DNA of 64,000 nucleotides from Streptomyces antimycoticus (GTDB taxonomy: Bacteria > Actinomycetota > Actinomycetes > Streptomycetales > Streptomycetaceae): contig NZ_BJHV01000001.1 in NCBI RefSeq assembly GCF_005405925.1, forward strand, positions 62,001-126,000, given 5' to 3'. The translations under genes were made by a program, and so were the position numbers. This document shows positions 52,060 to 60,451 of the stretch, piece by piece. The notes beneath the pieces were generated by a model. It did no database searches and was not told the DNA's origin. It saw only the letters and a program-made list of their open reading frames with translations. How positions within the stretch are numbered: the first letter of the stretch is position 1; each line of letters opens with the position of its first letter.

Positions 52060-52700
52060 TGCGCGGTAGCCGATCCCATCGCCCGCGCTTACGCCGCACC
52101 GCCCGCCACGCTGCCCGGTCCCTGCTGCTGAGGAACGCCCAGGGGCTGGACCGGGCGCGCCGGATCGAGCTGTTCACCGTCGTGGTTGCCTCTTTCGTGG
52201 CAGTGGTGGGTCACTGGTACTCAAGCGTTCAGTCGCGGGGTGATGGGGCGCTGACCAAGGAGGGACACTCGGCCTGTTCAAGGGCCCCAACGGCCTGCGG
52301 CAGCTCTTCGGCCGGACCATCGGCATGAACCTGACGGACTCCTCACTCGACGTCGTCGAGCAGACGTACCTGAAGAAGTACTGCTCGCTCATCCACGGAC
52401 AACCGGTGATCGAGACAGTGCTGCAGCTGGCACCAGCGAAGACGGCTCAACCACGTGCTGCACTCTCGCCGCGCGAGAGTGTGGGGAGAGAGCCGGCGGG
52501 TCCAGAACTCGACCGTAGCGTGACCGTACCGAACCATGGGCGGTCTACGCGTGATCCCGGGGATGCCAGGTGACGGGTGACTCACCGTGACGGGTGCTGG
52601 AGCAGGGCGGGGGCCTTCTGGTTTCGGTGGGGATCACGACAATCCAGCACCCTGCTGGACAAGTGGCTGACTGAGCCAGTACCGGTCGCTCCCGGACCGG
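52060..52700. other. Intergenic stretch with unexplained open frames
   Basis: A plus-strand segment reads RARRIELFTVVVASFVAVVG near 52180, and another, near 52270-52430, reads KGPNGLRQLFGRTIGMNLTD then VVEQTYLKKYCSLIHGQPVI. Both look protein-like but lack starts and I cannot assign a family. They may be parts of decayed genes. Confidence 0.25.
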
Positions 52701-53321
52701 TCAGGAGCGGACGGCCGCCATGCCCGTCGGGCGTGCGGAAAGCAGCGCCAGGCAGTTCTCCCACAGGGCTTCGAGGTGCTGGGTGTTGTTGTAGAGCTTG
52801 GCGAACAGCACCTGGCCCTCGAGCTGGGCGACGACCGACCGGGCGGCGTCACGGGTGTCGCCGGCGGTGACCTCCCCGCGCTCCCGGGCTTCGGCGATGA
52901 CCGTATCGACCATCTCCACCTGCGCGTCGAAGATCTGCTGAAGGCGTGCGCGGATGGGCTCGGTCTGATTGCTCAGTTCCAGGGTGAGGTTGCCGAACAT
53001 GCACCCGGAGACCGTTCCACAGCTCTGCTGGCCCGCGCGCAGACCGGCCTGGGTCTGCTCGAACAGCCGGCGCAGCCGCGCGAGCGGCTCCGCGTCGCCC
53101 TCCAGGGCCCGGGCCCACTCGCCGCGCTGCGCGTGCCAGTGCTCGTCGAGGACGGCCAGGGCAAGCGCCTCCTTCGACTCGAAGAAGTAGTAGAAGCTGC
53201 CCTTGGGAACGTCGGCCGCCTTGCAGATCTCGGCGACGCCCAGCGCCGAATAGCCCCGCAATTCGATGAGCGAATGCGCGGCGTTGAGGATCTTCTCCTT
53301 CGCATCACTGGTGCGTCCCAT
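52701..53321 (-). CDS. TetR-family repressor (AcuR/LmrA-like)
   Basis: 206 residues from ATG 53321. HTH: LGVAEICKAADVPKGSFYYF, FESKEALALAVLDEHW. The ligand domain has QQSCGTVSGCMFGNLTLELS with two Cys, and LEGQVLFAKLYNNTQHLEAL, typical of repressors of flavin/quinone reductases and aldehyde genes. Just upstream is an imperfect palindrome and then the surviving end of a WrbA-like gene in divergent orientation. Confidence 0.87.
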   Translation of the reverse strand: MGRTSDAKEKILNAAHSLIELRGYSALGVAEICKAADVPKGSFYYFFESKEALALAVLDEHWHAQRGEWARALEGDAEPLARLRRLFEQTQAGLRAGQQSCGTVSGCMFGNLTLELSNQTEPIRARLQQIFDAQVEMVDTVIAEARERGEVTAGDTRDAARSVVAQLEGQVLFAKLYNNTQHLEALWENCLALLSARPTGMAAVRS

Positions 53322-53330
53322 GGCGGCAAG

Positions 53331-53350
53331 TATACGACCGATCGTCTATA
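53331..53350. promoter_or_regulatory. TetR operator around CGATCG
   Basis: TATACGACCGATCGTCTATA is an imperfect palindrome with TATA ends and a CGATCG core, nine bases upstream of the TetR start. TetR regulators with this HTH type usually bind GACCGATCGGTC-like sites. Confidence 0.6.
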
Positions 53351-53476
53351 CCGAGGGCCTGCAGCCCCGGGCCCCCGGGACGGGCTCCAGCCGTCTACAC
53401 AGCGGCTCGCCCGCGTCCGCTCGGCGGGGGCCGGCTTCGCGGCCGGCTTCGGGACCGGCCTGTTCTCCTTGGATCC

Positions 53477-53605
53477 AACCCCTACGGCACCTGCCACGTC
53501 GATGCCCAGGGCACCAACCCCGTCGACGACACCACCCGCACCGCCGCCCGCATCCAGGCCGAGCGCGCGGTCAAGATGGCCACCGCGCTCAAGGCCGCCA
53601 CCTGA
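53477..53605 (+). pseudogene. WrbA/flavodoxin-type quinone reductase C-terminal remnant
   Basis: NPYGTCHVDAQGTNPVDDTT, then RTAARIQAERAVKMATALKA with a stop at 53605 matches the C-terminus of NAD(P)H:quinone oxidoreductase type IV or FMN reductases (SPYGxS ... A-x-x-x-G-x-R). The N-terminal two-thirds are gone. It is divergent from the TetR gene, its presumed repressor. Confidence 0.55.
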
Positions 53606-53804
53606 CCAGACCGCCGGACCCAAACCCGTCGGCGCCGCCCCGCCTCGTCACCCGGTGGTGACCGGCCTGCCATACCCCCCATCCGGAAGCGATGCGGGCC
53701 GCCCGACGCCGTAGGCACACCCCAGTGCCCTCACAGACGGTTCCGACCAACCACCCCGAAACCCCCACCTCAGGCCGCCGCCGTCGCCCTGGCCGAGGGC
53801 TCGG

Positions 53805-53930
53805 CGAAGATGGAGCGGTCCGCACGGAAGAACGATCAGGACGCACGGGCCGGTCTCATCGACGGCTATCTCGCGAAGCGACACCGCGACGGACCGGCCA
53901 CCGGCTGTGCACTCGTCTCCCTCGAAGGTC
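53805..53930 (+). pseudogene. TetR ligand-domain fragment
   Basis: KMERSARKNDQDARAGLIDG, then YLAKRHRDGPATGCALVSL resembles the 'YLSxxHRDDPxxGCPxAAL' segment of AcrR-like TetR ligand domains. There is no HTH and no continuing frame. Confidence 0.4.
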
Positions 53931-53990
53931 CGCACGTACCTGGAGCTGATCGCCGGCCTGGACGACGACGCCGCGGACTGCCCGCAACAC

Positions 53991-54725
53991 CTAGGCGTTC
54001 GACGTCTCGCCATGCGAGGGCGGGAGCAGGCCGTGGAGGACGAGACCCGAGAGCGCGTCGGCCATGCTGTTTCTGTCCTGCTCCGTCGTCGGCGCGGCGG
54101 CGGGATTCAGCCGGTCGGCGATCGGGTCCTGTGCCAGGGCCAGCGCGGGGCCGGTGACGGCGAAGTACAGGATGTGCGTCGGCACGCGCGGAATGCGTCC
54201 GGTCGCCATGAGGCTGTCGATGGTCGGCTCGATGCTGTCCCAGAAGGGCTTGATGAACCGTTGGTGCAGGTAGTCCAGTCGGCTGGAGTCGCGAGTTGAC
54301 TCATCCTGGATCAAGCGGTTCATTCCCGAGGCGTTCGCGGCCAGTCGGTAGAGCTGGACGATGACGCTTCTCAGACGTTCGTCATCGTCGCGGCACTCGG
54401 CGAGCAGCCGGTCGAGCGCGGGGCGGGCATCCAGCAGCGCGAAGTCCACGACAGCGCGCCAGAAATTTCCCTTCGACCCGTAACGGTCGTTGATGAAGTT
54501 GTGGCTGACGTCGAGCCGCCGGGCCAGCTCCCTCATGGTGGTCGCGGCATAACCGAGCTCGGCGAAGGTGTCGAGACCCCGTCGGAGGATCTCCCTCTCG
54601 TCCAGCAGGACAGGAGCGTACTTCCCGCGCGCCGGCGCCTCCGGTGCCTGTGGTGCCTGTGGTGCCTCTGCCTGCCTTCCGTCGGTCACTCCGCCATCGC
54701 TCCGTCCGGCACCCATCGGCCTCAT
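53991..54725 (-). CDS. TetR-family regulator
   Basis: About 244 residues from ATG 54725 (ATG 54716 is equally possible; the frame is open further upstream). An N-terminal tail with a short QAPQAPEAP repeat precedes the HTH TTMRELARRLDVSHNFINDR, which is preceded by LDTFAELGYA. The ligand domain has FALLDARPALDRLLAECRDD, NASGMNRLIQDESTRDSSR and VTGPALALAQDP, as in the TetR_C_36-type group. It is divergent from the exported SnoaL-like gene and SDR, with an inverted repeat between. Confidence 0.8.
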   Translation of the reverse strand: MRPMGAGRSDGGVTDGRQAEAPQAPQAPEAPARGKYAPVLLDEREILRRGLDTFAELGYAATTMRELARRLDVSHNFINDRYGSKGNFWRAVVDFALLDARPALDRLLAECRDDDERLRSVIVQLYRLAANASGMNRLIQDESTRDSSRLDYLHQRFIKPFWDSIEPTIDSLMATGRIPRVPTHILYFAVTGPALALAQDPIADRLNPAAAPTTEQDRNSMADALSGLVLHGLLPPSHGETSNA

Positions 54726-54913
54726 CTTGATCGTTCGCACGCTCCGCCGACCGTCGAGCTCGTCGTCTCCTGCGGCGCCTGGACATGGCACCGCGGGCCG
54801 ATCACCGGCGGCCGGGCCTCCGAGGTTTCCCCTCGGCGCGCGGTCCAAGTCTTTCATGCGGGCCACGGCGCGAAGGCGGCCGTGCGCTCCCGATCAGCAA
54901 CCGCTTGACGCTT

Positions 54914-54937
54914 GTCAGGCATCGATGCATGCTTGAC
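54914..54937. promoter_or_regulatory. Inverted repeat GTCAGGCAT-N6-ATGCTTGAC
   Basis: Nine-base arms with one mismatch lie between the divergent TetR and SnoaL-like genes. GCTTGACGC is also directly repeated at 54903 and 54931. It is the likely TetR operator and overlaps a TTGACG promoter-like element. Confidence 0.55.
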
Positions 54938-54992
54938 GCAACAAGTAAATCGGTGCCTCCAGGCACTGACGACGCCCCTCAGGAGTTGCACC

Positions 54993-55613
54993 GTGATCTT
55001 CAGGAAGGCCCATGAGGCCCTTTCCGCCCCTGCCACCACCTCCGCGCCCACACGACGCAGGAAGGTGATCGGCGCCATGACCGGCTTCGCCGTCGCCGCC
55101 ACCCTCACCGCCGTGGCCGTGCCGGCCTCGGCGGAGAACCAGGGATCGCACGGCGCCGCCTCGTCCGGCCAGGCGACCCGCCACTACCTGTCGCCGTTGC
55201 AGGTCACCTCGGCGTTCTACGCCAGCTACAACGGGGACCTGGCCGCCGGCTTCGATCGCTACATCTCGAAGAACCTGGTGCTCCACGGATTCAACGGCCC
55301 CGAAAACCGCGAGGACTGGCTCAAGGGCGACCTCAACATCAAGGCGGGACTCACCGGCTTCACGATGACCGTCCTGGACCAGATCGTGGAAGGCGACAAG
55401 GTCGTCACACGCTGGAGCCTGGGAGGCGTCCACACCGGGACGATCTTCGGCATCCCCGCCTCCGGCCGCGAGGTCCGGCTCAGCGGCATCTCCATCGACC
55501 GCGTGATACACGGCCAGTCCGTCGAACACTGGTCGGAAGGGAACTTCGGCAGGTTCCTGGACGAGCTCCGCGGTGAGACACCTCCCGAGACCGCCGCCCC
55601 CGGCGCCAAGTAG
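54993..55613 (+). CDS. Exported SnoaL-like ester-cyclase-family protein
   Basis: 206 residues from GTG 54993, seven bases after AGGAG. A basic N-terminus and one hydrophobic segment (VIGAMTGFAVAATLTAVAVP, then ASAEN) form a signal peptide. The mature domain is SnoaL/NTF2-like: LQVTSAFYASYNGDLAAGFD, YISKNLVLHGFNGPENREDW, VVTRWSLGGVHTGTIFGIPA and GISIDRVIHGQSVEHWSEGN. SnoaL-like 'ester cyclase' proteins are usually cytoplasmic, so export is unusual. A strong terminator follows at 55628. Confidence 0.8.
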   Translation: MIFRKAHEALSAPATTSAPTRRRKVIGAMTGFAVAATLTAVAVPASAENQGSHGAASSGQATRHYLSPLQVTSAFYASYNGDLAAGFDRYISKNLVLHGFNGPENREDWLKGDLNIKAGLTGFTMTVLDQIVEGDKVVTRWSLGGVHTGTIFGIPASGREVRLSGISIDRVIHGQSVEHWSEGNFGRFLDELRGETPPETAAPGAK

Positions 55614-55627
55614 CCCTGGGCCGACGA

Positions 55628-55662
55628 CCCGGCCTTGGCGGAGGGCTCTGGTCAAGGCCGGG
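55628..55662 (+). terminator. Terminator hairpin after the SnoaL-like gene
   Basis: CCCGGCCTTG (55628-55637) pairs perfectly with CAAGGCCGGG (55653-55662), loop 15 bases. Confidence 0.7.
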
Positions 55663-55767
55663 TGACAGACCCGCCCCGCGCGCACCGCACCCAAGTCGCG
55701 CCCGGGGACCGGCCGCGAATGCGACACACAGAGCCACCCGCACAATCCACTGACCAGGAGAAATACC

Positions 55768-56532
55768 ATGGCAACTCTTGACGAGAAGGTCGTACTGATC
55801 ACCGGCACCGGCGCAGGCATGGGTCGCGTCGCGGCGCTGACGTTCGCGAGAGAAGGCGCAAAGGTCCTCGGATGCGATATCCGGGCTGATGCCAACGAGG
55901 AGACAGTCGCACTCGTACGCCGCGCCGGCGGCGAGATGACCGGCGTCGCGCCGATCGACCTCACCGACCCGGAACAGGCACAGCGGGTCGTCGAGGACGC
56001 CGTGACCGCCTATGGCGGGCTCGACGTCGTCTACAACAACGCGGCCTCGCTTCGCTTCGGACCGATGCCCGACTTCCCTGTCGAACACTGGCAGGCCACC
56101 ATTGCCGGTGAACTCGACATCCCCTTCTTCGTATCGAAGTTCGCATGGCCCCACCTGGTCCGGCGCGGTGGCGGCGTCATCATCAACGTCGCGTCCATGG
56201 CCGGCATGATCGCTGGCGAGAACCCCCCGATGGTCGGACACACCGCGGCGAACGCCGGCGTCATCGGCATGACCCGACAACTCGCTCTCGAAGGCGCGCC
56301 GCACGGAATCCGTGCCGTGGCGATCAGCCCCGGCCCCGTCCTGACCCCAGCCAGTGACCGCGACCTCGGCGACAACCAGGCCGCCCGGGACGCGATCACC
56401 AGCAAAACACTCCTCAAGCGCTTCGCCCAGCCCGAGGAAATCGTCGAGCTCGCCGCCTTCCTCGCGTCCGACCGGGCGTCGTATATCACGGGCGCCAACT
56501 ACGCAGTCGACGGCGGCGCGAGCGCCTGGTAG
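55768..56532 (+). CDS. Short-chain dehydrogenase with altered catalytic residues
   Basis: 254 residues from ATG 55768, after CAGGAG. VLITGTGAGMGRVAALTFAR is the nucleotide motif, YNNAA replaces NNAG, and IINVASMAG carries the catalytic Ser. The YxxxK position reads HTAAN (GHTAANAGVIGMTRQLALEG): His instead of Tyr, which a subgroup tolerates, and Asn instead of the essential Lys. SPGPV and YITGANYAVDGGASAW complete the fold. It may bind NAD(P) without normal activity. A perfect terminator follows. Confidence 0.85.
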   Translation: MATLDEKVVLITGTGAGMGRVAALTFAREGAKVLGCDIRADANEETVALVRRAGGEMTGVAPIDLTDPEQAQRVVEDAVTAYGGLDVVYNNAASLRFGPMPDFPVEHWQATIAGELDIPFFVSKFAWPHLVRRGGGVIINVASMAGMIAGENPPMVGHTAANAGVIGMTRQLALEGAPHGIRAVAISPGPVLTPASDRDLGDNQAARDAITSKTLLKRFAQPEEIVELAAFLASDRASYITGANYAVDGGASAW

Positions 56533-56561
56533 CCCACCGAATCTCACGCGCGTAGCGGAAG

Positions 56562-56590
56562 GGGCCTCCGGCGGAATTTGCCGGAGGCCC
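56562..56590 (+). terminator. Perfect terminator hairpin after the SDR gene
   Basis: GGGCCTCCGGC (56562-56572) and GCCGGAGGCCC (56580-56590) pair over 11 bases around GGAATTT, 30 bases after the stop. Confidence 0.85.
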
Positions 56591-56865
56591 TGAAGCTTGG
56601 CCGCCACGGTAGTCACCGTCGTCGTACAGCCTGCGGCCGGCGGGGCTTCGAAGGTGAGCGGTGCGTTGAGGACCCGGGCGTGCCCGACCTGCGGGTGTCC
56701 GCGCCCGAGCAAGCTCGGCGGTGACCCGGCCCCGCGACCCGGCTGCCACGCCCTCCAGCTCACCTCCTGGTCCGCAGCGCGCCGTGCCACACCGCGACCG
56801 CGGGCGGCTACGTTGACCCGGCCGACCTCGACACCGTCCACCTACTTCTCCTGCCGCTCCACCCC

Positions 56866-57008
56866 CGAGGCTTCGGCGATCTCGCCACGTTGACGGAATC
56901 CTGGCCGATCCACCTCGCCAGCGTGCGCCGACACGCCCTCGACCATGTCCAGGGCGAAGACCTGAATCAGCTCACCAAAGTGCCGCAACGCATCGCCACT
57001 GACCCCTG
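56866..57008 (+). pseudogene. MarR-family C-terminal remnant
   Basis: GFGDLATLTESWPIHLASVR then RHALDHVQGEDLNQLTKVPQ with a stop at 57006-57008 matches the last two helices of MarR regulators (VRxHaLDhLxxEeLxxLTxLL). The winged helix is not found upstream. The surrounding 56591-57260 has no other recognisable gene; a possible hairpin lies near 57155-57190. Confidence 0.45.
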
Positions 57009-57260
57009 AATCGTCTGGCATGCATGCTTTACGCCCCGCCGGGCGAGCGTCAGCGCAGCCTGAGGGGGAACGGCTTACAGCGGGGCCGAGCCCGGGTCGG
57101 CGAAAATGAGCGCGCCGAGCGTGTCGTTCCACACCCGTGGGAGCTGGAGAACGAGGGGCGGGGTGACAGCGGTATCGCCACCGCCCCGCCGTCCCGCCAC
57201 GTTCATGTCATGCCGTCCCAGGGCAGCCGCACATCTCGTTCATGTGCCCAGAGCGGACAG

Positions 57261-57656
57261 TCACTCAGGGGAAACCGGAGGGTAAGTGGGGACGACCCGG
57301 TAACTCACGGCCGGGTAAGGCAAGTTCCCCCAATGCAGCCCGGTGACGTTCGAGTACAAGTCGCCGGGCTGACTGGGGGAACCGGTCTCGCAGTTCTCGC
57401 GGAAATACACCTTGACCTCGGCGAAGGCGAAGTTGGCCACGGAAAGCGCAGGCTCCGGGAGGGTCTGGCATTCGGTGTCGGTGGCCGCGATGGGGTACAC
57501 CGTGCCGGTGAGGTCTTTCCCGGTATAGAAGCCGGCCTTGCCCCAAGGGATATCAGTCGCGGCGGCAGGCTGGGCGAGGGCCGCGCCCACCAGCAATGCA
57601 GCCCCGGAGAGGGCAAGGACGGCACCGCCGAGGCGTCTGTTGCTGCGAATGGTCAT
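57261..57656 (-). CDS. Small secreted protein
   Basis: 131 residues from ATG 57656. Signal peptide: RRLGGAVLALSGAALLVGAA then LAQPAAATD. The mature domain of about 100 residues is beta-rich with two Cys (TECQTLP and RENCETGS) that could form a disulfide, and has GKAGFYTGKDLTGTVYPIAA near its start. This pattern resembles peptidase-inhibitor I36/beta-gamma-crystallin-like secreted proteins of Streptomyces. Function is not known. Confidence 0.65.
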   Translation of the reverse strand: MTIRSNRRLGGAVLALSGAALLVGAALAQPAAATDIPWGKAGFYTGKDLTGTVYPIAATDTECQTLPEPALSVANFAFAEVKVYFRENCETGSPSQPGDLYSNVTGLHWGNLPYPAVSYRVVPTYPPVSPE

Positions 57657-57845
57657 GCGTGCGCTCCTTTGCGAACGTCTCCGGCGCCGACGCTACGGAA
57701 CGATGAAGCACTCCACAGCGACCGACCACCGGATTCCCTTGACGCGTCAATCATCTAACAGGAAACGCAATGCCTGCTACCCGGAGTGAAGTTGACCTCC
57801 GTCACACCTCGCGTACGGTGCGTCAGGCTCCGCCACGACGTCGTC

Positions 57846-58835
57846 TCACAGGTCAGGCGGCTCGGCGACGACCGGCAGCGGCAGGCGGGTGAGGGCGGCC
57901 CGGTACTCGGCGACGATGCGCTCCACGACAGCGGCCGCGGGGAGCACCGTGTCGATGAGTCCCGCGGACTGGCCCGCCTCCACCTTGCCTTCCAGGACCC
58001 GGCCGTACAGGGCGGCGTCCCTGAGGGTGGCGGCCTGGAACTCCTTGCGCCGCACGTCGATTCCGGCACCGGATTCCTCAAGGCGGCGCATGCGCGCGGT
58101 GAATTCATTCTCCAGGGCGCGGATGACACCGAGGCCGTGTCCGACGGTGCGGGTGCCGTCGACACCGGCGGCGAGAACGGCGGCCTGGTAGTCGGGATGC
58201 ACGGTGGCTTCCCGGGTGGCCAGGAAACGGGTGCCGAACTGGGCGGCCCCCGCGCCCAGGGCGAGCATCGCGGCCAGTCCGGAGCCGTCCGCGATCCCGC
58301 CGGAGGCGATCACCGGGGTTTCGGGGACGGCCGAGACCACGGCCCGGATGAGGACCTGCGTGGTGACCATCGAGGGCGGCGGGTGCCCGCCGGCCTCCGC
58401 GCCGACGACGACGAGCCCGTCGACGCCCGCGTCGGCGGCCTTGCGGGCGTGCTCGACACCGGCGACGACATGCAGGCAGACGGTGCCGATGGCACGGAAA
58501 CGCTCCAGGTAGCGGCGCGGTCCGCCCTGCGAGGCGATCAGTACGGGCGGTCGACGGGCGAGGAGCAGATCGATGACCTCGTCGGCTCCCGCCCGGTGGA
58601 TCGGAAGGTTGACTGCCCACGGGCGGTCGGTGCCCGCGGCCATCTCGTCGAGGGTACGGGCCAGGTCGTCCAGGCGCATGGGCCCCGCGGCGACGACCCC
58701 GAGGCCACCTGCCTCGCTGACCGTCAGCGGCAGGGCCGAGCACGAGGAGGCCCAGGACATGCCGGCCTGGATGACCGGAAGGTCGATGCCGAGCAGGCGG
58801 GTGACGGGGGTGGGGATACGGATCACGCCGGTCAT
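57846..58835 (-). CDS. Nitronate-monooxygenase-type (NPD) flavin oxidoreductase
   Basis: 329 residues from ATG 58835, overlapping the ligase stop as ATGA. TIM barrel with FMN motifs: LPVIQAGMSWASSCSALPLT, VSEAGGLGVVAAG, VVVGAEAGGHPPPSMVTTQV, IASGGIADGSGLAAML and GAGAAQFGTRFLATREA. The His in GGH fits the class I/II catalytic position. NPD-family proteins near acyl-CoA genes often act as enoyl reductase-like or detoxifying FMN enzymes, so a strict nitronate role is unproven. Last gene of the operon. Confidence 0.82.
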   Translation of the reverse strand: MTGVIRIPTPVTRLLGIDLPVIQAGMSWASSCSALPLTVSEAGGLGVVAAGPMRLDDLARTLDEMAAGTDRPWAVNLPIHRAGADEVIDLLLARRPPVLIASQGGPRRYLERFRAIGTVCLHVVAGVEHARKAADAGVDGLVVVGAEAGGHPPPSMVTTQVLIRAVVSAVPETPVIASGGIADGSGLAAMLALGAGAAQFGTRFLATREATVHPDYQAAVLAAGVDGTRTVGHGLGVIRALENEFTARMRRLEESGAGIDVRRKEFQAATLRDAALYGRVLEGKVEAGQSAGLIDTVLPAAAVVERIVAEYRAALTRLPLPVVAEPPDL

Positions 58836-60451
58836 GCCGGCACCTCGTCGTCCCGCCGCGCGAGCAGCCCGCGCGCGTGGGCGGCGAGCCGGTTCTTCTG
58901 CACCTTGGAGCTGGCGGTCATGCCGATGTCCTCGAACCCTTCGACGATGCGCAGATGGCGGGGGACCTTGAACCCGGCCATGCGGGTGCGCGCCCAGGCG
59001 ATCAGTTCGTCCTCGGTGGTGCCCGGTTCGGTGAGGACGACGAACGCGAAGACCACCTCGACCAGCCGCTCGTCGGGGACACCGACCACGACGGCATGCC
59101 GCACCCGCGGATGCCGGTGCAAGGTGTTCTCCACGTCGGCCGGTGCGACGTTCTCGCCGCCGACCCGGATGATGTCCTTGGTGCGACCCACGAAGTGCAG
59201 CCGGCCCGTGGCGTCGAGCGCGCCGACGTCACCGGTGGCCAGCCAGCCGTCGGGGTCGATGGCGGCGGCGGTCTCCTCCGGCGCGTCCAGATAGCCCCGC
59301 ATGACATTCCAGCCGCGCACCAGGATCGAGCCCGGCTCGCCGGGACCGCAGTCGCGGGTGTCGTCCGCGGCGCGGATGCGCACCTCGACGCCAGGCTCCA
59401 CCAGCATCGCACCGGACGCCCTGACCTGGTCGTCCTCCCACCAGCAGGACTGGGCGACATTGGGCGAGGCTTCGGACAGGCCGTATCCGGCGACGCACTC
59501 GGTGGCACCCAGCTCGTCGATCACCCGGCGGATGACGGTGGGAGAGGCCGCGACCCACGCGCCCCGCAGGTGCAGCGTGCGGTGTGCGCGGTCGGGGTGG
59601 TTGAGCAGCATCAGCGCGATGGTGTCGTTGCCGGAGAAGTGTGTGCAGCGTTCGCTCTCCAACAGCCGCAGCGCTTCGGCCGGTTCGAAGCGCGCCATGG
59701 TCACCAGGGTCGCGGCGTGCTGGATGGACGCCAGTACGGACAGGGTGCTGCCGGCGACGTGGAAGAAGGGCCGGGCGCTGTGGAAGCGGTCGCCGGGGCG
59801 CAGGCCAAGGCGCGCACCGGAGAAGAACGCGTCGGCGCACATGCTGCGCTGGGTGAGCAGCACGCCCTTGGGGTGGGATGTCGTGCCGGAGGTGTACTGG
59901 ACCAGCAGGATGTCGTCGGGGGTGCCGGTCGCGGGGACTTCGCCGGTGGCCCCGGCCAGGAACTGCGGCCACGCCGTCGCCCACTCGGGCACCTCCTTCC
60001 CGCACACGACGACTCTCTCCAGGTCGGGCAGGCCGCGGCAGGTGGCCGTGGAGTCCTCGCCGATGCCGAGCTCGCGCAGGATGGCGCAGAAGTCGACGCG
60101 CAGGACGCGGTCGGCGACGAACAGCACGGAGACCCTGGCGTGGGCGAGGGTGTGGTGTATCTCGTCGGCGGTGTACCGGGTGTTGACGGGGATGGTCACC
60201 GCGCCGACCGAGCCCAGGGCGACGAACAGGGCGACCCAGCGCGGCCCGTTGCCGAGGCAGAGGCCGATCCGGTCGCCGCGGCCGATGCCGGCGTTGGTCA
60301 GGGCGGCCCGGATCCGGGCGACCTCGGCGGCCAGTTCACCATAGGTGATCCGCTCCTCGGCGGTGACCACGGCCTCCACGTCGGGGGCGAGCAACGCGGC
60401 CCGTTCCAGCGCCTCGTGGGCGGTCAGGGGGCATGCCGTCCTGAGGTTCAT
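58832..60451 (-). CDS. Acyl-CoA synthetase/AMP-dependent ligase
   Basis: 539 residues from ATG 60451, overlapping the upstream stop as ATGA. ANL motifs in order: LLVQYTSGTTSHPKGVLLTQ (A3), GYGLSEASPNVAQ (A5), GWLATGDVGALDATGRLHFV (A7), RTKDIIRVGGENVAPADVEN (A8) and SSKVQKNRLAA (A10 Lys). It would activate a carboxylic acid to its CoA thioester; the substrate is unknown. It starts the CoA pathway together with, or as an alternative to, the CoA-transferase in this operon. Confidence 0.88.
   Translation of the reverse strand: MNLRTACPLTAHEALERAALLAPDVEAVVTAEERITYGELAAEVARIRAALTNAGIGRGDRIGLCLGNGPRWVALFVALGSVGAVTIPVNTRYTADEIHHTLAHARVSVLFVADRVLRVDFCAILRELGIGEDSTATCRGLPDLERVVVCGKEVPEWATAWPQFLAGATGEVPATGTPDDILLVQYTSGTTSHPKGVLLTQRSMCADAFFSGARLGLRPGDRFHSARPFFHVAGSTLSVLASIQHAATLVTMARFEPAEALRLLESERCTHFSGNDTIALMLLNHPDRAHRTLHLRGAWVAASPTVIRRVIDELGATECVAGYGLSEASPNVAQSCWWEDDQVRASGAMLVEPGVEVRIRAADDTRDCGPGEPGSILVRGWNVMRGYLDAPEETAAAIDPDGWLATGDVGALDATGRLHFVGRTKDIIRVGGENVAPADVENTLHRHPRVRHAVVVGVPDERLVEVVFAFVVLTEPGTTEDELIAWARTRMAGFKVPRHLRIVEGFEDIGMTASSKVQKNRLAAHARGLLARRDDEVPA

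Noticed and set aside
54642..54669. Short repeat GGTGCCTGT as a regulatory or mobile repeat
   Set aside because: It is in frame within the TetR gene and simply encodes the QAPQAPEAP tail.
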